Counted from the first letter of the stretch, positions 45,522 through 57,954 are shown. The stretch is 64,000 nt of DNA from Ashinkailepas kermadecensis (GCA_034440615.1 JAOTOM010003695.1:114000-177999), one strand, 5' to 3'. The notes: generated by a model from the sequence alone, not told the origin. Numbers and translations: made by a program.

Positions 45522-45686
45522 TTGGTTTGTTATTGGTTTTACGACACGTCGACCATTGAGTCATATAGCGTCGCCAATCTCTCACGCCGATTGGCCGCGG
45601 GCGAAGTGTAGCGACAGGCGATACTCGAACTCACAATCTTTCGATTGTGAGACGAGCATCTTACTCCTAGACCACTCGTCCCCATT
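45522..45686 (-). mobile_element. tRNA-derived SINE, copy B only
   Basis: Flanked by TTTTGAGGGG (45512-45521, 45687-45696); copy A lacks it. Minus strand: head GGGGACGAGTGGTCTAGGAG with B box GAGTTCGAGTATC, body CGTGAGAGATTGGCGACGCT, hairpin CGACGC/GTGTCG, tail TAAAACCAATAACAAACC. Its head type matches the SINE at 10859-11002. It lies in predicted intron 1 of gene B, close to the exon 1 donor. Confidence 0.92.
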
Positions 45687-45736
45687 TTTTGAGGGGACGT
45701 GAAAACTACGTTTGAACCCTATGTCCATCGGCTCAC

Positions 45737-45895
45737 CGCTTCATCGTCGCAACGTTTGATGTTCAGATGGAGTCGCTGTATGGTGGACCGTGTACTTCGT
45801 GGCTGGGCCGCTGCGTCCCCACCGCCATCTGTTGTAGCGTCATGGAACTCCAGTTTCACGGCAGGCTGGACAGACGGCAGCAGTAACGGGTCCAT
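45737..45895 (-). CDS. Zinc-finger gene B, predicted first coding exon (159 bp)
   Basis: Counterpart of 20010-20168: the same ATG in CTAGCCATGG, 53 codons with AVKLEFHDATTD, and donor GCG|GTGAGC in phase 0. Over most of its length it is nearly identical to copy A, differing mainly in the last dozen codons. A SINE and a mini-retroposon are inserted in the intron just after it. Confidence 0.6.
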
Positions 45896-46429
45896 GGCTA
45901 GGGTAGATGTTCCCGACGTTATTGACTTCGGGTAACTGGGAAATCGTAAGTTCATCATTCTGACACTACCGGGCAAGACAGTAAAGGCAACCTGCTTCTT
46001 CCAAGTTGATGATTAACTGCTCGGGAGTGAGGTTATAGTTGCTCAGTATTCATAGCACATTCAAGATCTACATGGTATTTAAAGAGCCTCAACCACGCAG
46101 TTGCAGTGGACATGAAGAAGAATTGTACATTTGAATGTGCTCTGCAAATTAAACGGCTATTGTCTGGACTGAAAGGCATCACAACTCATGACTTCGGAGA
46201 ACCTCTACCCATGCCATGAGGAGTCCTGATTGGAAATAATGCATTCGTTCTCACGCACACTGGATGGGTGGGGCGAATCCCCCCACCGTCCTGTTTTTCA
46301 ACGATATCTCATAAATGAGGGGGGGGGGGGCTGTTGTAATTAATTCTGTCACTTTGCTAAAAATGTACGATTGCATCCTATGCAAAAGAAAATCTAAATC
46401 CGTTGGTAAATATAGAAACTTGGAAATGT

Positions 46430-47980
46430 GGTCCTTTTTGGAACCTTTGTCACCCAAAGAATTATACACTCCCCCCAAAAATTCACTCCTTACATTATGA
46501 GATATATCATGAAGGGCCTGGCTTAAACAGCAATCTCAACTAGCTGACATAATCCAATAGTATTATTGGATTGTGATGAAGCAGAGGGTGCAGCATGCTC
46601 CAAGGCCCTATAACATATGGTACCTAATCAATGGCTGATAATTAAATCCACTTCTAGTTCTGGTGCTCTTCATCTCGTCCAACCATGCTATGTCCTTGCC
46701 ACAGCAACTTGACAACATCATTCAGGATAATGCACATTTGTTATTTCAGGTGATCATGAGAGCTGCAGTAACATTCCAAAAGGATGCAGAAGTGGAACAG
46801 AAAATTAGATGCAAGCAAGACTTGAAGAGTGCCAGCTTGCTAGTATGTGCAACAGAGGACAGCAGATGCTTAAGGATCACTCTGCAGTCTGCATACAACA
46901 TTAATACCAATGTATTTATTCCATGAAATGGTGGAGGTGGTATGTAATTGTCTGATACATGTGAATGAATAAACAGCCATGCCTTCATGTGTACATTATT
47001 CACTTGTGAAAAATGCTGGGACCAGTAGTGTTCGGAAGAATGCAAGGCCAGACAGAACTAGAGAACTAGAGTAGTCCCGACACAACTTGCAAAGCACAAA
47101 AGCAATCACTTCCCCAAAATATTTGTGGACACACATGATTTGTCATGGCATAGGAATGCTCAGGAAGCTGTAGGGATAGAGAGCCAAATAATGGAGTTGA
47201 TTGGGGATGAGGTGGGTGCACTTCACAAGTTCCTGAAACATTTCATTAGAGCACAACAATGCTTGTGAGTTACTCTATGTTTGCACTGAATGGGACCAAT
47301 CCCTTATTCCTGAAAAAAATATATTGTCTTACAAAAATGAAAACTTTATTTCCAAACCAAAACAAAATAAGCTAAAAGGTTCTTCCATCCTAATCCAACA
47401 CATTAAGAACACACTTATGAAAATACTATTCCTATGTGATGGGTGTTCATTTACGAAAATTATTGGGGAGGGGGGAAATACATGAAAGGCAATGGGCAGG
47501 ATGAAATAGATTGTGGGGGGGGGCATGCTCCATAGGGGCCCATGATAAAAGTTGAAGTAATTTGTTGGTTATTTGAGCTTATGGGTGCATTGGTCATACA
47601 GTGCCCATTTGAAGTCATTTGGGAGGCAAGCAAACATTGAGGGGGCACTTGTCCCCCCCCCCTCCCCAAAAAGTATATAAAACAACAACCCTGTCCTAAG
47701 TTGTGCCACTAGATGCATGGGCACCCACAGAGGGGAAACAGACGTGCACCACTGCAAAATATAAGGAATCACAATTTGACTATGGCTGCCCATGCTCTCA
47801 AAATTATGCTGGTTGTGCATGCGTCATTTTAGCTAGCTAACTTTCTTCTTTGATACTGAAGTTTACACCAACAAGAGGAATTCAATTTCAACAAACCTCA
47901 ATCGGGCCTCAGTTCCTACATCAGCTGATACTACACAAGATCAATTAGTAGTCTCACTACCTGGTCCTTGAATTATCTGA
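46430..47980. repeat. Unidentified interspersed repeat, copy 2
   Basis: Collinear, diverged match to 12890-14360, starting with AAAGAATTATACACTCCCCC. A short frame at 46663-46926 is not conserved in copy 1. It contains the short insertion at 47565-47607. Confidence 0.65.
47565..47607 (-). mobile_element. Hairpin-tail mini-retroposon (43 bp), internally shortened
   Basis: Flanked by TTGAAGTAATTTG (47552-47564) and TTGAAGTCATTTG (47609-47621). Minus strand: GGGCAC, ATGACC, TGCACCC, then CATAAGCTCAAATAACCAA. Part of the 3' stem half is deleted. Confidence 0.75.
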
Positions 47981-48143
47981 CTATGGGTGAGTTCTTTGTC
48001 TCCTTCATTCCACAGATTCCGTGGAGTGTGACATTGCATATTTAGTGGACTGCAGCCACGGAACGTTCTGTGAAATTTCATGCCAGATTACTTATGTGAG
48101 CCATTCGTGTCATGTTTGAAAGTAAAAGTAAAGTAAAAATAAG

Positions 48144-48210
<67 letters not shown>
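48144..48210. repeat. Poly(A) tract of 67 bases
   Basis: Uninterrupted A run after an AAGTAAAAATAAG sequence. It could be a retroposon tail or an expanded microsatellite. No flanking duplication was found. Confidence 0.9.
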
Positions 48211-48214
<4 letters not shown>

Positions 48215-48639
48215 CCTACTAATTTTCATGATTAGCATTCATTGCATGCTGTTACATTAAATAAATGTGGTGGAACCACTTGTTGGCAATACCTGTAATT
48301 CTACAAAGCTCCCACCTCACCAAAGTTCAGTACAAATCTAGGCCTATGAAAAACAAACAAAAATACTTCACACTTCACCTTCAGCTCAGAGCGCATACCC
48401 ACCCACGCAGCCAATTTTCTACGTAACACAAACGCAACTCCGCAACCACACACGCCACAGTTCAAGTTGGATGTGAGCCTCACATCCAAGTGCACTATAT
48501 GGCCTTGGATGTGAGATCAAAGCAGGATCAGTCCTCGATAGGCCTTGGGATCAGTCAAGGTCTCGTGTTTGCAGTATGTCACTGTTAACCATGCGTTCAA
48601 AGTTGCTAATGGTTATGACGTCATATAAAAATTACCTTG

Positions 48640-50690
48640 CATTGATTGGTTGACGGACAGTTTTCGGAACAGAAAAGGTCTCTTTAAAACTGAAGGGTCT
48701 AAAAAACAGACACCATCTCACATACAAGACATGGATGATCTCGGCAACCGCTGGGTCGATCTTAATACAACCTTCACCAAACGATCGCCCTTGTGCCAGA
48801 GGCGTGCAGTTTTGACTTTCGTGACCTTGGGTCTGGTCAAAGGTCACAAAATTGCCTAAAAACAAAAAAAAAATCGAACTTACAGAAATGGATGATCTTA
48901 GTGAAACCTTCACCAAACGATGGGCCGTGTGCCAGAGACGTTCGGTTTGAACTTTCGTGACCTTGAGTCAGGTCAAAGGTCACCAAATCGCCGAAAAACA
49001 TGATTTTTGGCTCACAGACATGGATGATCTCGGCAACCGCTGGATCGATCTTAGTGAAACCTTCACCAAACGATCGGCCGTGTGCCAGAGGCGTGCGGTT
49101 TGCACTTTCGTGACCTTGGGTCAGGTCAAAGGTCCCCTAATCGCCAAAAAACATTATTTTAGTTCCTGGTCCTGACCCAAGGTCACAAAGTGTAAACCGC
49201 ACGCCTCTGGCACACGGCCGATCGCTTGGTGAAGGCTTCACTAAGATCGATCCAGCGGTTACCGAGATCAACTATGTCTGCGAGAAACTATGTTTTGGTT
49301 CTTCGGCGATCTGGTGACCTTTGACTTGACCCAAGGCCACGACAGTGCAAACCGCACGCCTCTGGCACACGTCCGATCGTTTGATGAAGGTTTCACTAAG
49401 ATCGATCCAGCGGTTGCCGAGATCATCCATGTCTGCGAGAAACTATTTGTTGGTTCTTCGGCGATCTGGTGACCTTTGACCTGACCCAAGGTCACGAAAG
49501 TGCAAACCGCACGCCTCTGGCACACGGCCGATCGTTTGGTGAATGTTTCACTAAGATCGATCTAGCGTTTGCCGAGATCATCATGTCTGTAAGTCAATTT
49601 CTTTTTCGGCAATTTTGTGACCTTTGACCTGACCCAAGGTAACGAAGGTGCAAACCGCACGCTTCTGGCACACGGCCAATCGTTTGGTGTGGGTTTCACT
49701 AAGATCACCCATGTCTGTGAGCAAAAAATCATGTTTTTCGGCGATTTAGTGACCTTTGACCTGAACGAAGGTCACGAAATTGCAAACCGCACGCCTCTGG
49801 CACACGGCCGATCGTTTGGTGACGGTTTCACTAAGATCATCCACTTCTGTAAGTTATATTTTTTTGTTTTTCGGCAATTTGATGACCTTTGACCTGACCC
49901 AAGGTCACGAAAGTCCAAACTGCACGCCTCTGGCACACGGGCGATCGTTTGGTGAAGGTTTTTTTAAGATCGACCCAACGGTTGCCGAGATCATCCATGT
50001 CTGCGAGATGGTGTATGTCAGTCGGTGTATGTGAGATGGTGTCTGGTGGTATTTTTAGTTCTTCGGCGATCTGGTGACCTTTGACTAAACCTAAGGCCAC
50101 GAAAGTGCAAACTGCACGCCTCTAGCACACGTCCTATCGTTTGGTGAGGGTTTCACTAAGACCGATCCAGCGGTTGCCGAGATCATCCGTGTCTACGAGA
50201 AACTATTTTTGGTTCTTCGGCGATCTGGTGACATTTGACCTGACCCAAGGTCACGAAAGTGCAAACCGCACGCCTCTGGCACACGGCCGATCGTTTGGTG
50301 AATGTTTCACTAAGATCGATCCAGCGGTTGCCGAGATCATCCGTGTCTGTGATCCAAAAATCATGTTTTTCGGCGATTTGGGGACCTTTGACCTGACCCA
50401 AGGTCACCAATGTGCAAATCGAACGCCTCTGGCACACGTCCGATCGTTTGGTGAAGGTTTCACTAAGAGCATCCATTTCTGAAAGTTCGATTTTTTAGGT
50501 TTTCGGCAATTTCGTCACCTTTGACCTGACTCAAGGTCACGAAAGTCCAAACTGCACGCCTCTGGCACAGGGGCGATCATTTGGTGAAGTTCACCATCAT
50601 TGGTGAAGTTGCCGAGATCATCCATGTCTGCGAGATGGCGTATGTCGTGACCTTGTGTCAGGTCAAAGGTAACCAGATCGCCGAAGACCC
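48640..50690. repeat. About 130-165-bp repeat array with DR1-like motif; orientation inverts at about 49160
   Basis: Units contain GAGATCATCCATGTCTGCGAG, a CGATCGTTTGGTGAAGGTTT segment, GCACGCCTCTGGCACACGG, and CCTTGGGTCAGGTCAAAGG followed by TCACCAGATCGCCGAA. Units read on the plus strand from 48720 to 49160 and on the minus strand from about 49164 to 50530; a last short piece near 50620-50690 is plus again. About 13 occurrences of the AGGTCAAAGGTCA motif or close variants are present, at least five of them exact (for example 49470-49482). Short frames through the array are not genes. Confidence 0.92.
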
Positions 50691-50700
50691 AAAAAAATAT

Positions 50701-51650
50701 GATCACCATGCATTATATACGGCAGAATGCTTCAGATCAAGTATTACCCCTCAGGCATACCCGTGCCCACACGGATATGAATGACATTCCACATACTCGG
50801 TGGTGGTTCCTTGAAAGTGGTATCATTACAGGCGACGTCATTAGCGGACACGCATGGCTCTGGTTCACTCGGTAGGTGGTCACCATGCATTATATAGCGC
50901 AGAATGCTTCTGATAAAGTATTACCCCTCAGACACACCCGTGCCCATGTGGATATGAATGACACCCCGCATACTCGGTGGTGCTATTTGAAGGTGGTATC
51001 ACCACAGGTGACGTCATTAGCGGACGGAAAATGGCCACCACCCGATATATGATCACCATGTATTATATACAGCTGAATGCTTCTGATCAAGTATTACCCC
51101 TCAGACAAACCCGTGCCCACATGAATATGAATAACACCCCACATACTCGGTGGTGGTCCTTGAAGGTGGTATCATCACAGGCGACGTCATTAGCCGACGC
51201 AAAATGGCCCCCACCAGGTATATGATCACCATGCATTATATACGGCAGAATGCTTCTGATCAAGTATAACCCCAGAGACATCCCCGTGCCCACATAGTGA
51301 TCGGATGCGGAGTGTCATTGGCGAATGACACCCCGCATGCTCGGAGATGCGCTTTGAGGGTGGTATCATCACAGGCGACGTCATTAGCGAACACACATGA
51401 CCCTGGCTCACTCGGTAGGTGGTCACCATGCATTACATACCGCAGAATGCTTCTGATCAAGTATTACCCCTCAGACATACCCGTGCCCACATTGAAATGA
51501 ATGACACCCCACATGCTCGGTGGTGCTCTTTAAAGGTTGTATCACCACAGATGACGTCATTGGTAGGCACAAAATGGCCCGCACCCGGTATATGATCACC
51601 ATGCTTATATAGGCAGAATGCTTCTGAACAAGTATTACACCTCAGCATAT
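50701..51650. repeat. About 175-bp tandem repeat array with CRE-like sites
   Basis: Units begin (G/A)TCACCATGCATTATATA at about 50701, 50878, 51051, 51224, 51421 and 51594. Each complete unit has a GACGTCATT core; two units (about 51009 and 51551) have the full palindrome TGACGTCA. It continues directly from the DR1-type array. Confidence 0.92.
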
Positions 51651-51769
51651 GTGTTGTTGTATTACAATTATTTGTGTGTGTGTGGGTGGGGGGGGCAAAG
51701 TGCTACATGATTGGTATAGGTATAAGATGTGGCTGTTTCCCACCCGCACCGAAGGAGGGGGCGGAAACC

Positions 51770-52075
51770 GCCAATTTCTCATGTTTTTTTTGCATTACCT
51801 CATAAACGGGCGGCGATATTGTAATGCAACCATGTGAGTTTGTGAAAAATCGATAAGCGCGACCTACGCAACATAAAATCGTAATTAGTTAGTAAAAATA
51901 TGAAATGTGGGGGTGCAAAATCGACCTACCTAGCGGTAGCCGGCTAGCGTTCAAGGTCACAAAAGCCTCGTCGGTGCGGTGAGGCAGCATATCACGACCT
52001 CATTGGACCATAAATGCCTGTGTCATGAAATTTGCAGTTCACTACATCCGTAATCTACTCCAAATTGTGTGCTTA
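51770..52075. repeat. Interspersed repeat carrying the Tigger-like element (left part)
   Basis: Homologous to 20640-20975. The right remainder is at 55839-55870. Confidence 0.7.
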
Positions 52076-55000
52076 GGGGAGAGTGGGGTAAGATGCCCCC
52101 TCGGGTAAGACGCCCCATCCCCTCTATAGGCTGATCAAAGAACTAGAGAACATATCTGAAGTTCTTGATTGGAAGCAGAAGCCACGGTTGTTTATTGCGC
52201 AAAAAGTTGGTCCGTTGCTGCAAGTGCGTGACGAGCGCTGAGTGTTTGTTTTTTGGACGTTTTCGATCATGAAAGTTTAACAAAATAGTTGCAAATATCT
52301 GTCCAAATAATATACTTGCGTGCTGTAGGACTTTCCATCGCGGAACATGATATATTTTGCCTCTTTAGGGTGTTATTCTCCAGTGCGCCACGATCTCCCT
52401 ATTTCTGCACGCTACGTGCGACCAAATTTCGGCATTGGTTGGTAAGACGCTCCACACATCGATGGGGAAAGACACCCCCGGGGGCATCTTACCCCATAGA
52501 TGGGGCGTCTTTCCCGCCGGTAGTTTACGAATGACACATTCATGTTTTAATATGTAGCTAATTAGCTTTCATACCTCGAATATGTTTTTATATATTTCTT
52601 TTGTCACCCTCGCGGACGTACGAACTATTGAAAGTGTTCGTGAAGGGGGGGGGAGTAACCCACGAGGGATTGGGAAGCTGCGGTCTGAAATTTACCACGT
52701 ACATTTTTCGTGTCGGGTAACATCTATACATTTTTGGTGTCAGGCATTTCCAAATTGGGGGCTTGAATGCCATCCCCTCCCTGCTTGTTACGACCTTGGT
52801 CATTCGTAGATGACATACTTACCTAAATGTGAAAGTGTCTGTATTAATCGATCTACCCATATCTATAACAGATAATACCCAGATAATAACAGATCTACCC
52901 AGTCAATTAATCAAGATAATAATGCTGACTTTACCCGAATACTATAATACAAATTTATATGCACCAAATTTCGCCAGACTGTGTGAAAATATTTGTACCT
53001 AGCGAAGAGCATCACCCTTGCGCATTATTTCAAGGATTGCCGAAGTATTTCCAGTTTGTTCCAATATGTGCAGCAAACACCAGCGGCGCGGGAACTGTTT
53101 CACAGTTGGGGGCCAAACAACTATTTTTTGGCAGAATATTTCCAGTCAACGCCATAGGGTCAATGTTAAAAATCACTAAAGTTGGTTGGGGGGGGGGGGA
53201 GGCTCTGCCCTTCCTGTTCCCCTCATCACCCCCGGTTCATGCGTCCTTGGCAAATACCATCTGATAATACCTTGCCACAACCCTAATCAGTTTGTATCAA
53301 TTTCCACCAACAATTGTCTAATTCCGATATCATTTTCAGGGTCACGTAACATGGCACGAACCAAAACCAGGACCTCGGACCGAGGCTCCTATGGCCAAGA
53401 GAGTCTCAAGCAAGCACTTCAAGCCATACGTAGTGGATCTTCCCTGCATAAGGTCTCCAAAATGTACAAGATATCCAGAAAAACACTGCGTCGCCACCGA
53501 GACAAGAAGGTGCTGGTCCCGGGAAGTCTGGGAAGGTCTACAGACATTCCAAAGGAAATGGAGGAACAACTCCTACAAAAGATCAAAGAAATGGAGAAAC
53601 TTCTTTTTGGGCTCACAGCACTGGACGTACGGCGTCTAGCCTACGAGTTCGCAGAGAAGATGGACATGAAAGTGCGGTTCGAAAAAGAGCACAGGATGGC
53701 TGGGAAAGACTGGCTTTACGGATTTTTGCGTCGCCACCCAAGCCTGTCAATCAGGAGCCCAGAAGCCACAGGCCTATCCCGAGCCGTCGGATTCAACCGA
53801 CCTCAGGTCAAGAAGTTCTTCGACGTATACGAATCAGTTCTCGACGGAGGCGACTACGGGCCCATGAAAGTATGGAATATGGATGAAACTGTGGTGACCA
53901 ACGTACAAACTCCAGGGAAGATCGTTGCTTCCAAAGGCGTTAAAAGAGTCGGGAAAATCACAAGCGGAGAGCGCGGCAAGACTGTCACTGTTCTGTGCGC
54001 AGTCAACGCGGCTGGATTGTACTTACCTCCAGTCTTCGTCTTCGGCAGGATGAAGATGGCTCAAAGCCTGATGAACGGTGCGCCGCCAGGCTCGGTGGGA
54101 ACGTGCACTAAGTCTGGATGGACCGATCAGGAGGTTTTCCTCACGTGGTTCCACCATTTCCTGGCGGTGGTGCAGTATGCAGGACAAACACGTGATCATC
54201 CTCGATTGTCATCACAGCCATAAGTCGCTCGAGGTCGTCGACATGGCTCGGGAAAACGGCGTGACAATCATCACACTGCCGCCGCATTCTACTCATAGAA
54301 TGCAGCCGTATTCAAGATGTGGCGGTATTCAAGTCCCTCAAGAGCGCGTACAACAACGCGGTGGACACCTGGATGCGTGCCCATCCAGGCAGGCGCGTGA
54401 CCGAGTACGAGCTGGCTCAGATCTTCAGCACTGCCTACTCGAGATCTGCTACCATGGAGCGGGCGATCAATGGATTTAAATCCTCAGGAATATGGCCCTG
54501 TGACATGGTTTTCACCGAGGATGATTTTGCACCCGCACGGATGACTGAGGAGGAGGCTCCAGATTCCCCCGCCGGTCTCGACGGGAGCGCGCTACAGTCG
54601 TCTCAAGAACCGGCGCCGGAGACTGCGGGCTCGAGCGCCACAGCTGCCGGTCTCGACGAGAGCGTGCTGCAGTCGTCTCAGGAACCGGCGCCGGAGTCTG
54701 CGGGCTCGAGCGCCACAGCTGCCGGTCTCGATGAGAACGTAGTGCAGCCGTCTCAGGAACCGGCGCCGGAGTCTGCGGGCTCGAGCGCCACAGCTGCCGG
54801 TCTCGATGAGAACGTAGTGCAGCCGTCTCAGGAACCGGCGCCGGAGCCTGCGGGCTCGAGCGCCACAGCTGCCGGTCTCGAGGAGAGCGCGCAGCATTCA
54901 CCAACCAGCATTCTAGATATGTTATGCACCACTCCGCGAGCGGAAAAGAGAAAGAGATCTCGTCGGGCTGAACAAGCCACAGTAATCACGTCGTCTCCCA

Positions 55001-55838
55001 ACAAGAAAATGCTTGAAGAAAGAAAAATGAAGAAGGGAAAAGAAAAAGTAGAGGGAGCTAAAAAGAAGGGGACAAAACAGACAAAGCCAGGATCGCAAAA
55101 GAAAAAACAACAAGCTGGCAAATCTGCAACGCCGTATGAACCAGATGACACCAGGGTGCATTATCTGTGGCATGAGATTTATCATGTCGTGTGAAGAGTG
55201 GATTCAGTGCGCAGCCTGCCTAGGCTGGGTCTGTGTGCTCTGTACCGACGTACAAACTAACGGCGATGGTGGCTACACTTGTGACCTGTGCCGTTAATAC
55301 ATTTGATCTGTGCTGTCAGCGTATGTTTTAAGTTGAATTGAAACTTGTGAAAGCATGCTATGCCCTATGGTGATGTGTTGGCACCAGCCTGGTGGAATTC
55401 TACCTTAAGAATAATTCACGGGTGGCTGGTGATTTCGGTACCAAAGCGTTTCTTTTTCGCAAACTCAGAATAAAACATGAACGTTTGGTTGATTTTTTCA
55501 GTGAGGGGAAGGAATGCGTCTGCCGGTTGAAGTGCCTACGAAATCATGAACGATAAAGTTTGTATTTTATGGCAATGGGGAAAGATGCCGAGGGCAGGGG
55601 CATCTTACCCATACACATGGGGCATCTTACCCACCCCATGGGGTAAGACGCCCTTTTGCATGCCTCTGGTAAAATCTCAACAATGAGAAAACGAGACAAG
55701 TCTCAGTGATCCAGTGCATTCCAGTGGATATAAAAATGATGGGGCTTCGTGTTGACATTCAGAGATCCAGGATTTGTGGGTTAATTTGGTCACAATGCCA
55801 ATTTCCCTAAACCCTGGGCATCTTACCCCACTCTCCCC
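52076..55838 (+). mobile_element. pogo/Tigger-like DNA transposon, 3.76 kb, TA target duplication
   Basis: Terminal inverted repeats begin GGGGAGAGTGGGGTAAGATG at the left and mirror this at the right. TA dinucleotides flank both ends (52074-52075, 55839-55840). The repeat at 20950-20975 shows the site before insertion. Further GGGGTAAGACGCCCC-type subterminal repeats lie at 52100-52125, about 52490-52515 and 55590-55655. It encodes the transposase relic below. Confidence 0.93.
53351..55297 (+). pseudogene. pogo/Tigger-like transposase with three frameshifts
   Basis: Cut-and-paste transposase relic. The ATG at 53351 starts MARTKTRTSDRGSYGQESLK, a pipsqueak-type helix-turn-helix (about residues 10-55). 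A CENP-B-type DNA-binding domain follows (DWLYGFLRRHPSLSIRSPE), then the DDE domain with WNMDETVV (first Asp). A shift near 54175 leads to HVIILDCHHSH (second Asp) and LPPHSTHRMQP; a second shift, apparently a small insertion near 54307, precedes VAVFKSLKSAYN. The C-terminal part has four tandem copies of a 24-residue Ser/Ala/Glu/Pro repeat (54570-54890) and a Lys-rich stretch. After a third shift near 55150, a Cys-rich tail with EWIQCAACLGW and CDLCR ends at 55297, like the PHD-like tail of some related transposases. It is non-functional as it stands. Confidence 0.9.
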
Positions 55839-55870
55839 TATAGCTTCAGTAGTCTTCGAAATCTTAGGGC

Positions 55871-57420
55871 AGGGGCCGAATCAATCCTGTGCGTGTTATG
55901 TGAGAGGCCCTCCGGCGCTCGTGCTTATCGACTCTGTCCTGACTTATGCTTGCATGCTAGATTTAGGACACTTAATCTGCTGATAGGATACATTTGCAAT
56001 TGATGTGATGCTCAATATATCAATAAAAATACAACCACACCGCCAGAAAATCAGGTTGTCACTGAAGTGGCATGAAATTGTCAGACTCAATTGAAAGCCC
56101 GACAAAAGAACAGCGAATGCAATTTTGGAAACGTTCCTTTCTATCATTGTGCAAAAGTTCCCCAGCCACGTGTCCTCCGCTGCTGAAATATCAACCAATA
56201 ATCTACGAGCCAACCCACACACAAGCGTGATGACGAACTCTTAATATATTTGTAAGATATTTGTGAGCAAGACTGGCAGAAACACACCCAGGTCGGATAT
56301 CATGGCTCCGGTCATGCCAACATGCATTACACAGACTGAGGCAGCGGAGAGGACCGTGTTCCGACATTCAATATAAAACGAGGAGTCCTTATATGGAACT
56401 TTAATCGATTGAATGCCATATGCATGCGTTCTTTCTTGAGGGTGAAAATAATGGGAATACTTAATCCTTATCAAATGCATTGGCCAGTTGAATCTACCTA
56501 GCACACCGTCTTCACGTCATTTCATCTCATACCAATATCACCTGAAAAGAAGATATATCCAGAAAATCGAAGCAAGCAAGACCAAGTGGGTTTTAGCATT
56601 TGTATCACTGCATTCGCTCGGGCCGCTCGCTCACTCTGTCTGAAGTCAGTGTAAAATCGTAACGTGATCGCTGCCTGGGAAACATCTGTGGCAGGATACG
56701 TGCTAAGTATGGCTATATCTGGCAATCTGAATCAAGTCAGACCCTTTCTGACCTTTACATTCTAGTGATTTGTCATGAAGATATGAAGGTGTGATGGCTG
56801 TTGCAAGATCCCTGATGAAGAAAACAATACATCGCTTCTGCCTTTAATAATCTGAGGGCACATAATACACAACTCAAAAGTATTTAAGAACGACACCATC
56901 CTTTTCCATCTGCCGCGGTATCCCACCACCTGCCAGATTACACCAAGATATACAAATGCATGTATGTGACCATATCGCACTCCTGTAACCGATCTTATTG
57001 AACCCTGTAACCTCAACCCCATTACCATTACCAGTGCCCTCCTAGTGCGGGTATGCATGGGGTGGAATAAAGCAGCCGCCGCGTGCGATGTAAAGGGTAT
57101 CTCGATCCATGTCTCGTAGCGTTTCTAAACTCAAGTAGCAGGACAAATGTTATCGATATTGGATTGGGCTCCTCGTCACCAACGTCAAACGAAAACCTTG
57201 CGGATGCACATTTGCTGCCGGTATTATCACAGACTCACACTTGCTACGTGGTCCATGAATCTTGAAGTCGAACTGAGGGTGTGAGATTACTCGACTATCC
57301 AGGGAAAGAAGCCGGTACACATAGGCAGGAGAAAATGCAATGCTGGGAACAACACCTGGCCACAAGCGAGCAAGCGTGATTTCTGCTAACGAGAAGACCG
57401 GGATAACAGCAGGTAAGTAC
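55871..57420 (-). other. Region with a possible SLC22-like transporter fragment
   Basis: One minus-strand frame (56241-56504) contains RNTVLSAASVCVMHVGMTGA followed by LGVFLPVLL. This is reminiscent of the segment RNT..G.SS.CARVG...AP of SLC22/organic-cation transporters of the major facilitator superfamily. No other transporter exon could be placed convincingly around it, and the supposed helix lacks the Arg of the family motif. It may be a pseudogene exon or coincidence. The rest of the interval shows nothing identifiable. Confidence 0.25.
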
Positions 57421-57950
57421 AGTACAAAGCTTCAATTGTGCAGCACTCTCGGTCTGGCTGTCTGACTCGCTGATATCACGGAATCAAAAAGGACTTTAAC
57501 TTATCGTGTACTAAGTGCAATGCATATATAATATTTTGTTACTTATGTGTTATTTTGCGGTCCTCTGTAGCTGTTCTAAGAAGTATCCACTTCTGATGTC
57601 TCTCCGTCTTCTTATATGTCCTATATATCTAGTATTGTAAAATACATATGCTTTGCCAATCCTCAAATAGGTACGTGCCTGCGAAGTAGGCAAGTACCTA
57701 CTTGACGTAAGTACTTACTTAACGTAATCGTTACAGTACAAGTCACGGATAATATAAACAAGGGATTTTATGATACATATAGCCTAAAGTATATCAGAAA
57801 ATAATTATTCCTCATTACGAAGATTGGGCATCGGGTGATGGGTCATACTCCATGTTGTAGCCCCTGGAAAAAGACGAGGATATGCGAAAATGTAATTTTC
57901 AAAACGAAGCATTTTAACGTCCGCGATGCGGCAGCCCTGTCAGCCCCGGA
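57421..57950. other. No supported gene
   Basis: AT-rich; includes a cluster of GTACCT/AAGTACTTACTT words at about 57668-57730. Confidence 0.5.
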
Positions 57951-57954
57951 AACT

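Larger units (their letters stand above)
34529..46420. repeat. Segmental duplication, copy B
   Basis: Collinear with copy A at 5570-20760. It differs by carrying a piggyBac-like MITE (37082-38099), one SINE (45522-45686), one short hairpin-tail insertion (45442-45495) and a longer 41-bp VNTR. It lacks the 4.2-kb insertion and the copy-A-specific retroposons. Confidence 0.95.

Noticed and set aside
48144..48210. Assembly gap or artefact at the A run
   Set aside because: It is a plausible natural poly(A) tract. Nothing in the sequence shows a join, though its exact length is unreliable.
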